From contig JACRHF010000006.1 of assembly GCA_016217665.1 (NCBI GenBank), forward strand, positions 1 through 33,849: a stretch of DNA of 33,849 bases, given 5' to 3'. How positions within the stretch are numbered: position 1 is the first letter of the stretch; every line of letters begins with the position of its first letter. This document shows positions 8,422 to 16,149 of this stretch, piece by piece. Below the pieces are notes generated by a model. The model was not told where the DNA came from. It was given only the letters and a program-made list of their open reading frames with translations, and searched no databases. The DNA comes from Nitrospirota bacterium. GTDB lineage: Bacteria; Nitrospirota; 9FT-COMBO-42-15; HDB-SIOI813. A program made the translations under genes and the position numbers.

Positions 8422-9839
8422 TGAGATATGTTATCCTCTGTCAGGATGAGCTCCCCTATTTTCTTTTGCTGTTAAAGACCCTTTCTTCTAAAAAAGATTC
8501 TATCCAGTTTTTTGTGGATCAAAAGGGCCTCTCTGAGAGGCTATCCAGCCAGGGCGTCTCTGTAACAGTGGTCTCTTTTACAGAGGATAGGGAGAAGTTC
8601 ATCAAACGGTTAGATCTCGAACCAGATAACTGCCTGATTGTCGCCATAAAAAATCTGGGAATCCTGTCCAGCATCCTGAAAGCTGTAGCCCGTTATCACC
8701 CCTATCAACCGACCCTTATCATTGAGGAAAACGACCTGGTGATTCCTGAACAACTCAGCGCAAAGCTCGTAAGGCCTTCTTCTATCTTTACAGACATCTG
8801 CCTCCCCAAGATCGAACAGGCATTTACCAAAAGGCAGGTTCAATCCATCAAGGAGCTGTTTGAAGACAAGGACAAGATCCTCCTTCTCATCCAGGCTGAT
8901 CCTGATCCGGATGCCATCGCAAGCGCACTTGCTTTTCGCCACCTGATTGGCCGTAACAGGATGACCGCCCACATCGTCTCCTTTGGAGAGGTGACACGGC
9001 CTGAGAATCTGGCGATGCTGCGGCTGCTCGATATCCAGGTAGATAAGGTCGGACCGGAGGTTTTTGCCAAATATGAAGGGTTATGTCTGTTAGACGTCCA
9101 ACCGCCGCATCTTGGGGATGTCCTCAGCCAGACGGTTCCTCCTGTAGACGTGCTCATTGACCACCATCCGGAAAAACCCGGGTATCAGGCCAAAATAAAA
9201 GACATCCGGGCCACCTACGGCGCAACTTCTACTATCCTGACAGAGTATCTGCGGGCTGTTGATTTCAATATCTCACAGCGGCTTGCCACAGCCCTCCTCT
9301 ACGGCATCAAGAGTGATACCCTTTTATTGGGAAGGGGGGTGGACCCTGCAGATATAGAGGCCTTCTCCTATCTCTATCCCCTTGCCAATACCAATATACT
9401 CCGGCGGATAGAGCGTCCGGAGGTGCACCCTGAAGACATTGATTCCTTTAGTAACGCCCTTAAGAAAAGAAAGATTGTAAATAACATCTTATTCTCCCAC
9501 CTTGGGCGGGTCAGGCGGGAGGATGTCATCCCCCATTTTGCCGATTTCTCCCTCCAGGTAGAGGGGGTGGAGTGGGCTGTGGTGTCCGGAATTTTTAAGG
9601 GAAACCTGGTCATCTCTGTCCGTAATGTGGGGTATGTGCGAAGCGCCGGGATTATTGTAAAAAGGGCCTTTGGCGACCTGGGGAGTGCGGGGGGACACAG
9701 CCACATGGCCAAGGCCGTTATCCCGTTGAAAAATTTTTATGCCCGGTTTGGTAACAGGAGAGAGTCCACGATGCGGGAGCAGATCACAGAAATGTTCCTT
9801 TCGGGATTTGAAGAAGCCATTAAAGAACAGGAGGATTAG
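8421..9839 (+). CDS. DHH-family phosphoesterase with N-terminal nucleotide-binding-like domain
   Basis: This 472-aa protein has an N-terminal domain (1-~145, Rossmann/TrkA-N-like by pattern only). A DHH domain follows from ~150 (LIQADPDPDAIASALAF, then LLDVQPPHLG, then LIDHHPEK near 245), and a C-terminal DHHA1 domain ends GSAGGHSHMAKAVIP. DHH/DHHA1 enzymes degrade short RNAs, pAp or cyclic dinucleotide products using Mn2+. The motif I position that is usually His (HxxPDxDA) is Gln here (QADPDPDA), which removes a classical metal ligand. It may be a lineage variant or signal altered chemistry. The start overlaps the TPR stop by one base; an AAGGGGAG site at 8400-8407 supports it. It is followed after 2 bp by the hibernation factor gene. 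Confidence 0.88.
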   Translation: MRYVILCQDELPYFLLLLKTLSSKKDSIQFFVDQKGLSERLSSQGVSVTVVSFTEDREKFIKRLDLEPDNCLIVAIKNLGILSSILKAVARYHPYQPTLIIEENDLVIPEQLSAKLVRPSSIFTDICLPKIEQAFTKRQVQSIKELFEDKDKILLLIQADPDPDAIASALAFRHLIGRNRMTAHIVSFGEVTRPENLAMLRLLDIQVDKVGPEVFAKYEGLCLLDVQPPHLGDVLSQTVPPVDVLIDHHPEKPGYQAKIKDIRATYGATSTILTEYLRAVDFNISQRLATALLYGIKSDTLLLGRGVDPADIEAFSYLYPLANTNILRRIERPEVHPEDIDSFSNALKKRKIVNNILFSHLGRVRREDVIPHFADFSLQVEGVEWAVVSGIFKGNLVISVRNVGYVRSAGIIVKRAFGDLGSAGGHSHMAKAVIPLKNFYARFGNRRESTMREQITEMFLSGFEEAIKEQED

Positions 9840-9841
9840 AA

Positions 9842-10189
9842 ATGATCTACAACGTACTCTACAAAAATCTGGAGCCCATGCCGCAGGTAGAACAGCATCT
9901 CGAAAAAAAGATACAAAAGGTCCAGGACCTTTTACCGACCTTTGATGACGATGCCGTTAAGCTGGATATTGCCCTTGAAAAACATGCGCGCCGGGAGGAA
10001 TATTATACCTCCCTCACCCTGGCCATTCCCCGGAAGACCCTCCGGGCAAAGGAGAAGGGATTTGATGCCTTTAATGCCCTGAATGCCGCCTTTGATGAGC
10101 TGTTAAGAGAGGTCATAAAATTCAAGGACATGTTAAAGAGAGAACATACCTACAAGGCCCGAAGGGCTGAGAAAAAACCAAGGAAATAG
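9842..10189 (+). CDS. hpf: ribosome hibernation-promoting factor (short form)
   Basis: The 115-aa protein has the HPF/YfiA (S30AE) fold signature: LEKKIQKVQDLLPTF, alternating strands EYYTSLTLAIPRKTLRAKEKGFDAFNALNAAFDELLREV, and a basic C-terminal tail (KREHTYKARRAEKKPRK). The family binds the 30S decoding region in stationary phase and blocks translation. The short length means it lacks the dimerisation domain of long HPF. It lies 2 bp downstream of the DHH gene and 15 bp upstream of rfaE2. The N-terminus is slightly unusual (YNVLYKNLEPMPQVEQHLE) but fits the family. Confidence 0.88.
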   Translation: MIYNVLYKNLEPMPQVEQHLEKKIQKVQDLLPTFDDDAVKLDIALEKHARREEYYTSLTLAIPRKTLRAKEKGFDAFNALNAAFDELLREVIKFKDMLKREHTYKARRAEKKPRK

Positions 10190-10204
10190 GTTCAGCCACA
10201 GACC

Positions 10205-10681
10205 ATGATAGTCTCGCTGCCGGAATTAGTCCCCATGGTTGCCGGGTTAAAACAGGCCGGAAGGCGGATCGTCTTTACAAATGGCTGTTTTGATATCCTT
10301 CACGTCGGCCACGTCCGTTATCTGGAAAGCGCCAGGGCGCTTGGGGATATCCTCATCGTGGGATTAAACAGTGATGCCTCTGTAAAGAGGATCAAAGGGG
10401 ACAAGCGTCCCATCGTACCGGAAAGGGAGAGGGCAGAGGTCCTCTCTTCTCTCCGTTTTGTTGACTATGTCGTTCTGTTTGATGAGCCGGATCCCTATAA
10501 CACGATTGCCGCAATCAAACCGGACATCCTGGTAAAAGGGGGCGACTGGTCCCCTGAGAATATTATTGGCAGGGATATTGTGGAATCTTACGGTGGGGAG
10601 GTGCATACCCTGCCCTTTATCGAAGGGGCCTCTTCATCGAGGATCATAGACGATATTGTTACAAGATACGGTAAGCTATAA
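10205..10681 (+). CDS. rfaE2: D-glycero-beta-D-manno-heptose 1-phosphate adenylyltransferase
   Basis: The 158-aa protein is the stand-alone nucleotidyltransferase half of HldE. It adenylylates heptose-1-phosphate in making ADP-heptose for the LPS inner core, which implies a Gram-negative envelope. The cytidylyltransferase-like core is clear: VFTNGCFDILHVGHVRYLE (HxGH motif), GLNSDASVKRIKG, RPIVPERERAEVLSSLRFVD, KGGDWSPENIIGRDIVESYGG, and the terminal EGASSSRIIDDI. No kinase half (rfaE1) is in the window. The start has only a weak upstream ribosome site. mfd begins 6 bp after the stop. Confidence 0.95.
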   Translation: MIVSLPELVPMVAGLKQAGRRIVFTNGCFDILHVGHVRYLESARALGDILIVGLNSDASVKRIKGDKRPIVPERERAEVLSSLRFVDYVVLFDEPDPYNTIAAIKPDILVKGGDWSPENIIGRDIVESYGGEVHTLPFIEGASSSRIIDDIVTRYGKL

Positions 10682-10687
10682 CTCCAG

Positions 10688-13600
10688 ATGTATCCCTTCT
10701 CGGATGTAGTTGAAAATTTTTCGGCGAATCAATGGGTCCCGCGGATTGGCGGATTGTGGGGCTCTGCCAGGGCCTTATTCCTCTCTCTTCTGTTCAGAAA
10801 GACAGGGCGGACTCTCTTTGTCATTACACCCACTGATGAAGCAGCAGAATTATTACTGACAGACCTGCGTTTCTTTTCATCTTGGTTTGTGCCCCCTCCC
10901 CCGGTCTTCTCCTTTCCCTTCTGGGAAATACTCCCCTACGATGCCATCCCCCCTCACGCCGGTATCATCCATGAAAGGATGATCTCCTGCCGGGCTTTAT
11001 TGGACGGTGAGAGCGGGGTGTTTGTTGTCCCTGTCCATTCTCTCATGCAGCGGCCCATGTCCATCGATCGGCTGATCGAGGGCCTGTTGAAGGTTCACAC
11101 AGGAATGCAGATAGAGAGAGATTCTCTTCTCTCTCATTTGGTGAGCATTGGCTTTGAACCTGCGGATATCGTCACCACACGGGGTACTTTCTGTCCCCGC
11201 GGGGGCATTGTAGACCTTTTTTCCCCTGGAGAGGATTCCCCGGTGCGTATCGAGTTCTTTGGGGATGTCATAGAGTCCCTTCGTGCCTTTGATCCGGAAA
11301 CGCAGCGGTCCGTGACCCCCAGGGATTCTGCCACGATTCTGCCGGCCAGGGAGGTTTCTTCTCCGCAAACTTCCCTGTTTGATTATGTCCCAGAGGGGGC
11401 CATTATCGTATTGGATGAAATTAACGAGATTTCACGAAATGCCACAGAGTACTGGAACCAGATCTGGAACGCCTATACAGAGGTCTCCTCGCAGAGGGAA
11501 GGTGTGTCAGAACCGCATGAGATATACCTCTCTGCAGAGGTTGTCCTACAGTCTTGCCGCGCCCTTAAATCAAGAATCGAGATGGATCCTTTGTCACTGG
11601 AGGGTTCCTGTAATGTTGCCATCAAATCAGCCTCTGATGTTTTTTTAGAGGCCATCCGGGATCCTTCACCCTTACAGGCTGTTGCCGGGACTTTAGATAT
11701 CCTTCGAAAATCCTTTACGGTCCTGCTTGTTTCTCCAACAGAGGGGCAGGCAGAGCGGTTCCGGGATATCCTTGGGGAATATAATGTACCGGCGGCCATT
11801 AAGAGAGCAGAAGAAATGACGCCGCTTGTCTTCTCACCCGGAGATCGCCAAATCCTGCCGGTGCTGATTACCTCTGGAAACGCCTCTTCCGGTTTTCTAT
11901 CTCCCGATGCCTCCCTGTTAATCGTAACTGAAGAAGAAATCTTTGGAAAAAGGACTAAACGGAGGCCCCCATCAAAGCAGAAGGCCCGGTCTCTCTTTAC
12001 CTCCTTCCAGGATATAAAACCTGAAGACTATGTCGTCCATATATATCATGGTGTTGGACAGTACGACGGGCTTCGGCGCAAGACCTTCAGCGGCGGGGAG
12101 GGTGATTTCCTGTGTATCCGGTATGCCGCGGGTGATTCTGTCTACGTCCCTGTGGATAAGATGGACCTGGTCCAAAAGTATATCGGGGCGGAAGGCCACT
12201 CACCCCATGTGGACAGGCTTCAGGGATCGGGGTGGGAAAAGACAAAGAAGCGCGTACAAAAGGCCGTGGAAGAGATTGCGATGGACCTCGTCGATCTCTA
12301 TGCGGCCCGCGAAATTTTAGAGGGATATGCCTTTTCGCAGGATAGTCATATCTTAAAGGAGTTTGAGGCCTCCTTTGAATATGAAGAAACTCCAGACCAG
12401 CTTGCCGCTATCGATGATGTAAAAAGAGACATGGAATCCCGAAGGCCCATGGACAGGTTGATTTGCGGAGATGTGGGATATGGAAAGACCGAGATTGCCA
12501 TCCGGGCGGCCTGTAAATCGGTCCTGGACGGGAAACAGGCCGCCGTGCTTGTTCCGACGACCCTCCTGGCCCAGCAGCATTACCAGACCTTTTCCCAGAG
12601 GTTTGCCTCTTTTCCTGTGCACGTGGAGATGTTGAGCCGGTTTCGCTCGCCCAAGGAACAGGCCTCTATCATAAACGCCCTTGCCGATGGTTCTGTTGAC
12701 GTGATTATTGGCACACAGCGCCTCCTCCAGGCGGACATTAGTTTCCGGAATCTGGGACTCGTAATCGTCGATGAGGAGCAGCGCTTCGGGGTTGCACAAA
12801 AAGAGAAGCTTAAACAGATCCGGAAGACTATCGATGTCCTTACCCTTTCAGCCACACCCATCCCAAGGACCCTGCAGATGTCCCTATTTGGCATCCGGGA
12901 TCTGAGTACTATAGAAACCCCGCCGGTTGACCGCCTTTCGATCCGTACACTCATTGCCCCCTTTGATAAAAGGATTATCCGCGATGCGATGATGCGGGAA
13001 TTTGGCCGGGGTGGTCAGGTGTTTTTTGTGCATAACAGGGTTGAAAGTATCGACAATATGGCTGTCTTTCTGCAGGATCTCATTCCAGAGGCGCGCATTG
13101 GTGTGGCCCATGGACAGATGCGGGAACACCTCTTAGAAGATGTTATGATTAAATTCATAAAAAGGGAAACCAATCTCCTGGTCTGCTCATCTATTATTGA
13201 GTCCGGCCTGGATATACCCTCAGCCAATACGATCATCATCAACAGGGCTGACAGATTTGGCCTTGCAGACCTTTATCAGCTCAGGGGGCGTGTTGGAAGA
13301 TCGGGGCATCAGGCCTATGCGTATATGTTAGTCCCTGGCGAGGAGGCGCTGTCCCAGGATGCCAAAAAGAGGATACGGGCCATACAAGAATTATCGGATT
13401 TGGGGGCCGGTTTCAGGTTGGCCATGAAAGACCTTGAAATCCGCGGCGCCGGCAACCTCTTAGGGAGAAAGCAGTCCGGGAACATCATGGCTGTAGGTTT
13501 TGAACTTTATGGTCAGATGCTCGAGGAGGCGGTCAAGAGATTACAGGGAGAGAAGGTGGAAGAGGAGATTAATCCCACGATAAATCTTCGCGTCTCGGCC

Positions 13601-14005
13601 TTTATCCCTGAGGATTATATCGGGGACCCTTCTCAGCGGCTTACCTTCTACAAACGGCTTGCCGCTGTAAAGGAAGAAGATATGTTAACCTCTCTCAAAG
13701 AAGAGATGATTGATCGCTATGGACTACTGCCCTTCCAGGCAGAGAATCTCTTTAAAGTGATGGAGACAAAGTTTCTTGCCCGCGCCTCTTATGTCTCAAA
13801 GATAGAGGCAGGAGAAGGCGGGGTCTATTTTACGATTGATCCCAGGGCAAAGATATCCGGAGACATTATTAAGGTCCTCTTTTCTCTTTTCAGGACCCGG
13901 GTCCGGCTCGTGTCGGAATATACCTTTTTCTTAACCGTCTCTTCTGTTGACTCCCTCTTTTTAGAGATAATTAACTGCTTGAAAGCATTGGTGGGTTGTG
14001 TTTAA
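10688..14005 (+). CDS. mfd: transcription-repair coupling factor Mfd
   Basis: Mfd removes stalled RNA polymerase at DNA lesions and recruits UvrA. The 1105-aa length is normal. Domain order is visible: UvrB-like N-terminal part (TTRGTFCPRGGIVDLFSPGE, VRIEFFGDVIESLRAFD), RNAP-interaction domain (PEDYVVHIYHGVGQYDGL), translocase motor with Walker A GDVGYGKTEIAIRAA (about residues 594-608), DEEQRFGVAQKEKLK (about 693-707) and motif VI QLRGRVGRSGHQAYAYML, then the C-terminal regulatory domain (NLRVSAFIPEDYI to end). It looks complete. It is closely spaced with rfaE2 (6 bp) and shares the strand with the gene run from the TPR protein. Confidence 0.97.
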   Translation: MYPFSDVVENFSANQWVPRIGGLWGSARALFLSLLFRKTGRTLFVITPTDEAAELLLTDLRFFSSWFVPPPPVFSFPFWEILPYDAIPPHAGIIHERMISCRALLDGESGVFVVPVHSLMQRPMSIDRLIEGLLKVHTGMQIERDSLLSHLVSIGFEPADIVTTRGTFCPRGGIVDLFSPGEDSPVRIEFFGDVIESLRAFDPETQRSVTPRDSATILPAREVSSPQTSLFDYVPEGAIIVLDEINEISRNATEYWNQIWNAYTEVSSQREGVSEPHEIYLSAEVVLQSCRALKSRIEMDPLSLEGSCNVAIKSASDVFLEAIRDPSPLQAVAGTLDILRKSFTVLLVSPTEGQAERFRDILGEYNVPAAIKRAEEMTPLVFSPGDRQILPVLITSGNASSGFLSPDASLLIVTEEEIFGKRTKRRPPSKQKARSLFTSFQDIKPEDYVVHIYHGVGQYDGLRRKTFSGGEGDFLCIRYAAGDSVYVPVDKMDLVQKYIGAEGHSPHVDRLQGSGWEKTKKRVQKAVEEIAMDLVDLYAAREILEGYAFSQDSHILKEFEASFEYEETPDQLAAIDDVKRDMESRRPMDRLICGDVGYGKTEIAIRAACKSVLDGKQAAVLVPTTLLAQQHYQTFSQRFASFPVHVEMLSRFRSPKEQASIINALADGSVDVIIGTQRLLQADISFRNLGLVIVDEEQRFGVAQKEKLKQIRKTIDVLTLSATPIPRTLQMSLFGIRDLSTIETPPVDRLSIRTLIAPFDKRIIRDAMMREFGRGGQVFFVHNRVESIDNMAVFLQDLIPEARIGVAHGQMREHLLEDVMIKFIKRETNLLVCSSIIESGLDIPSANTIIINRADRFGLADLYQLRGRVGRSGHQAYAYMLVPGEEALSQDAKKRIRAIQELSDLGAGFRLAMKDLEIRGAGNLLGRKQSGNIMAVGFELYGQMLEEAVKRLQGEKVEEEINPTINLRVSAFIPEDYIGDPSQRLTFYKRLAAVKEEDMLTSLKEEMIDRYGLLPFQAENLFKVMETKFLARASYVSKIEAGEGGVYFTIDPRAKISGDIIKVLFSLFRTRVRLVSEYTFFLTVSSVDSLFLEIINCLKALVGCV

Positions 14006-14042
14006 ATAGAGGCTTAAAATAACTTTCAAAAGAGGAGAAAAA

Positions 14043-14933
14043 ATGCGAAAGGATTTTTTGTTGAAGGTGTTATGTTGTCTGCTTCTGTTGTTATCGGTTA
14101 CGGCCTGTAAACAGAAGGAGGTGGTCAAAAAGGCCGCTACCGGACCGGTTGTAGCTACGATAAACGATAAAGAGATTACCTTGTCTGAGTTTACAGAGAG
14201 GATTAAAGAGTATCCGGCTTTGGCCCACGGCGGAGAGATGACAGAAGAGACCAAAAAGGCCTTTCTGGACAATCTGATTGTTCGGGAGCTTATCTTTCAG
14301 GAGGCCCTTCGTTTGGGTATAGACAAAGATAAAGAGACACTTCAGTTTATTGAAGAGATGAAGAAGCGGGTTATCGTTGATAAGTTTTTTAAAAAGGAGG
14401 TAGATCAAAAGGCGCAAGTCTCTAATGAGGAGATAAAGAAGTTTTTTGATGAAAACCCTGAAGAGGGCAAAAGTCCTGATGAGGTCCGGGCAAGTCACAT
14501 CCTTCTTAAGACCCGTGAAGAAGCGGATATGGTCCTAAAAAAAGCGAAGCAAGGGGCAAAATTTGAAGACCTTACAAAAAAATTCTCTATGGATCCCGGG
14601 AGTAAAGATTCTGGTGGAGATTTGGGGTTTTTTTCACAGGGAATGATGGTGCCTGAATTTGATGCGGTAGCCTTCAAACTAAAAGTTGGAGAGGTCAGTG
14701 ATATTGTTCAATCCCGGTTTGGTTTTCATATCATAAAGGTCCTGGAAAAGAAGGAGGGGAAGCAGAAAAGTGTTGAGGAGAGCAAGCCAGAAATTGAGAA
14801 AAAACTTCTCGCCAAAAAACGTAAAGATACATTTGACACTCTTGTTGCAGATCTTAAATCCAAGGCAAAAATTTCCATAAACAATGATCTTCTGTTGGGT
14901 TCCAAGGGGACTGAAAAACCAAATGATAAATAG
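14043..14933 (+). CDS. parvulin-type peptidylprolyl isomerase lipoprotein
   Basis: The 296-aa product begins with a lipoprotein signal (LLLLLSVTAC, lipid Cys22). A SurA_N-like chaperone region follows (about 40-140: VVATINDKEITLSEF, FLDNLIVRELIFQEALRLGI). The parvulin PPIase domain (about 150-245) contains DEVRASHILLKTREEAD, FSMDPGSKDSGGDLGFFSQGMMVPEFDAVAF and FGFHIIKVLEKK. It is likely a PrsA/SurA-type folding factor on the periplasmic face. An AGAGGAG site lies before ATG 14043. A possible promoter (TTGAAA at 13979 with a weak -10 TAAATA) sits at the mfd end. It overlaps the next parvulin gene. Confidence 0.92.
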   Translation: MRKDFLLKVLCCLLLLLSVTACKQKEVVKKAATGPVVATINDKEITLSEFTERIKEYPALAHGGEMTEETKKAFLDNLIVRELIFQEALRLGIDKDKETLQFIEEMKKRVIVDKFFKKEVDQKAQVSNEEIKKFFDENPEEGKSPDEVRASHILLKTREEADMVLKKAKQGAKFEDLTKKFSMDPGSKDSGGDLGFFSQGMMVPEFDAVAFKLKVGEVSDIVQSRFGFHIIKVLEKKEGKQKSVEESKPEIEKKLLAKKRKDTFDTLVADLKSKAKISINNDLLLGSKGTEKPNDK

Positions 14934-15849
14934 GAAATTTTTGGTTTTTTTCTTTCTTGTCCTTATCAATCTTCTCTCTCTTTCCTTTGGGGCAAGGGAT
15001 ACCCTTGGGTCTACTGATGGGATCATGGCGTTTGTGAATGAGGACCTTATTACAGAGAGTGAATTAAATAGCTCAAAGATATTTCCCCATAAATCTATTT
15101 CTTTTCTTATTGAAAAGAAAATACAGTTACAAACAGCAAATAAGATGGGGATAGGGGTTAACCCAACAGAAATATCTGCGGCAATGGAGGATATCAAGAA
15201 GGAAAATTCTTTCTTCTCTGATAAGGATTTTGAGGAGGCCTTATTAAAACAAGGGATTTCCCTGGAGGATTACAAGAAGGATTTAAAGGAACAGCTTATT
15301 CTTTTGAAACTCATCAATAGAGAAATAAAATCCAAGATAACGGTTAATGACTCTGAGTTAGAGGAATATTACTCTTTAAATAAGAGATTTTTTTCCGGAC
15401 CGGAAGAGATTAGAATAGGTTATATACATATTCCCATAAAAAAGACCGAGCCGGTAGATATTTTTAACCAGGCCCAAAACAAGATCCGTGATATACTGGC
15501 CTCTTTTAAAAAAGAGGCCTCCTTTTCTGATATAAAACTAAACTATTCAGGACAACCGGAGGTCATTGTAAGTGAAGATCTTGGTTTCATAAAGAAAGGA
15601 GAACTTCTACAGGAGTTAGACAATACTGTCTTTACCTTAAGAGAGGGTGAAATCAGTGATGTTATTTCTACGCCATCAGGGTTTTATATCCTTAAGATGT
15701 TAGAAAGAAGAAAGGAGATGGAGGCTCTCCCATTTACAGAGGTAAAGGATATGATAAAGGAGATGCTTTTTCAGGAGAAGAGTGAAAAGAGGGTGAAGGA
15801 ATGGATCTATGAATTAAAGTCCGCCTCCTATATTGATATAAAAATCTAA
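14923..15849 (+). CDS. SurA-like periplasmic chaperone with divergent parvulin domain
   Basis: I place the start at ATG 14923, inside the end of the previous gene (11-bp overlap). It gives a clean signal peptide (MINRKFLVFFFLVLINLLSLSFG); an upstream in-frame ATG at 14884 would add 13 unlikely residues. The ~308-aa product has a SurA N-terminal region (GIMAFVNEDLITESELN, LIEKKIQLQTANKMGIGVNPTEI) and one parvulin-like domain (IRIGYIHIPIKK ... EDLGFIKKGELLQELDNTVFTLREGEISDVISTPSGFYILKML). The domain is more divergent than in the upstream gene, notably lacking the RASHIL form, so it may be a chaperone with little isomerase activity. The pair is translationally coupled and probably serves outer-membrane or secreted protein folding. 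Confidence 0.88.
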   Translation: MINRKFLVFFFLVLINLLSLSFGARDTLGSTDGIMAFVNEDLITESELNSSKIFPHKSISFLIEKKIQLQTANKMGIGVNPTEISAAMEDIKKENSFFSDKDFEEALLKQGISLEDYKKDLKEQLILLKLINREIKSKITVNDSELEEYYSLNKRFFSGPEEIRIGYIHIPIKKTEPVDIFNQAQNKIRDILASFKKEASFSDIKLNYSGQPEVIVSEDLGFIKKGELLQELDNTVFTLREGEISDVISTPSGFYILKMLERRKEMEALPFTEVKDMIKEMLFQEKSEKRVKEWIYELKSASYIDIKI

Positions 15850-15859
15850 CCTGATTTAT

Positions 15860-15889
15860 TTTATTATTATTTATATAAATAATAATAAA
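15860..15889. repeat. 30-bp perfect A/T palindrome
   Basis: The arms 15860-15874 and 15875-15889 are exact reverse complements without a loop, built only of A and T (TTTATTATTATTTAT and its complement). The element starts 11 bp after the second parvulin stop. It could be a DNA-unwinding element, a protein-binding palindrome, or a weak bidirectional terminator; there is no GC stem. Confidence 0.9.
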
Positions 15890-16004
15890 TAGGAGTAGTA
15901 AGATAAGCTGTTATTTTGTTGATATCTGTGAAACCTGTTGGGAAAAAAAGAAAAGGTGCGGCATAAACCTGTTTATAGATTATCTCGTTATTAACAAAAA
16001 TAGA

Positions 16005-16033
16005 TTGTCATTAAAAAGGGATTCTGATATAGT
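16005..16033 (+). promoter_or_regulatory. sigma-70 promoter of dnaA
   Basis: TTGTCA (16005-16010) and TATAGT (16028-16033) are separated by 17 bp, with an extended -10 TG at 16025-16026. Transcription would start near 16040 and give a leader of about 110 nt that includes the 16090-16115 hairpin and DnaA-box-like sites, allowing autoregulation by DnaA. Confidence 0.65.
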
Positions 16034-16089
16034 AAGGGCTCCTCAGAAAGCATCCGGATAAAGGACCTTCAAGAGCGAAAAAACAATTC

Positions 16090-16115
16090 ATATCTTATTG
16101 TAAACAATAAGATAT
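16090..16115 (+). promoter_or_regulatory. perfect inverted repeat in dnaA leader
   Basis: Arms ATATCTTATTG (16090-16100) and CAATAAGATAT (16105-16115) pair over 11 bp with a TAAA loop. The repeat lies inside the predicted dnaA leader, 34 bp before the start codon, and is followed by TTTAG. It may be an operator or an mRNA hairpin; it is too A+T-rich for a strong terminator. Confidence 0.8.
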
Positions 16116-16149
16116 TTTAGTTATTAACACCTGTGGAAAAAGTGTTGAA

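Larger units (their letters stand above)
15850..16149. other. candidate replication origin / dnaA upstream region
   Basis: This 300-bp A+T-rich region before dnaA contains no gene. It holds, in order: a 30-bp perfect all-A/T palindrome (15860-15889); TAA/TAG triplets running to about 15903, resembling DnaA-trio elements; two direct copies of AAACCTGTT (15931-15939, 15965-15973) plus a related CACCTGTGG near 16129; TTATTAACA at 15988-15996 and again at 16121-16129 (one mismatch to TTATNCACA); the dnaA promoter; a 26-bp hairpin; and TGTGGAAAA at 16132-16140 (one mismatch to an inverted DnaA box). This is typical origin-type content, but no perfect DnaA box is present, so the origin call is an inference. 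Confidence 0.5.

Noticed and set aside
14884-14922. Earlier ATG for the second parvulin gene
   Set aside because: It would add 13 residues ahead of a clear signal peptide and lies deeper inside the upstream gene.
15890-16149. tRNA or small structured RNA gene before dnaA
   Set aside because: No cloverleaf or GC-rich structured core is visible; the region is A+T-rich with a simple hairpin only.
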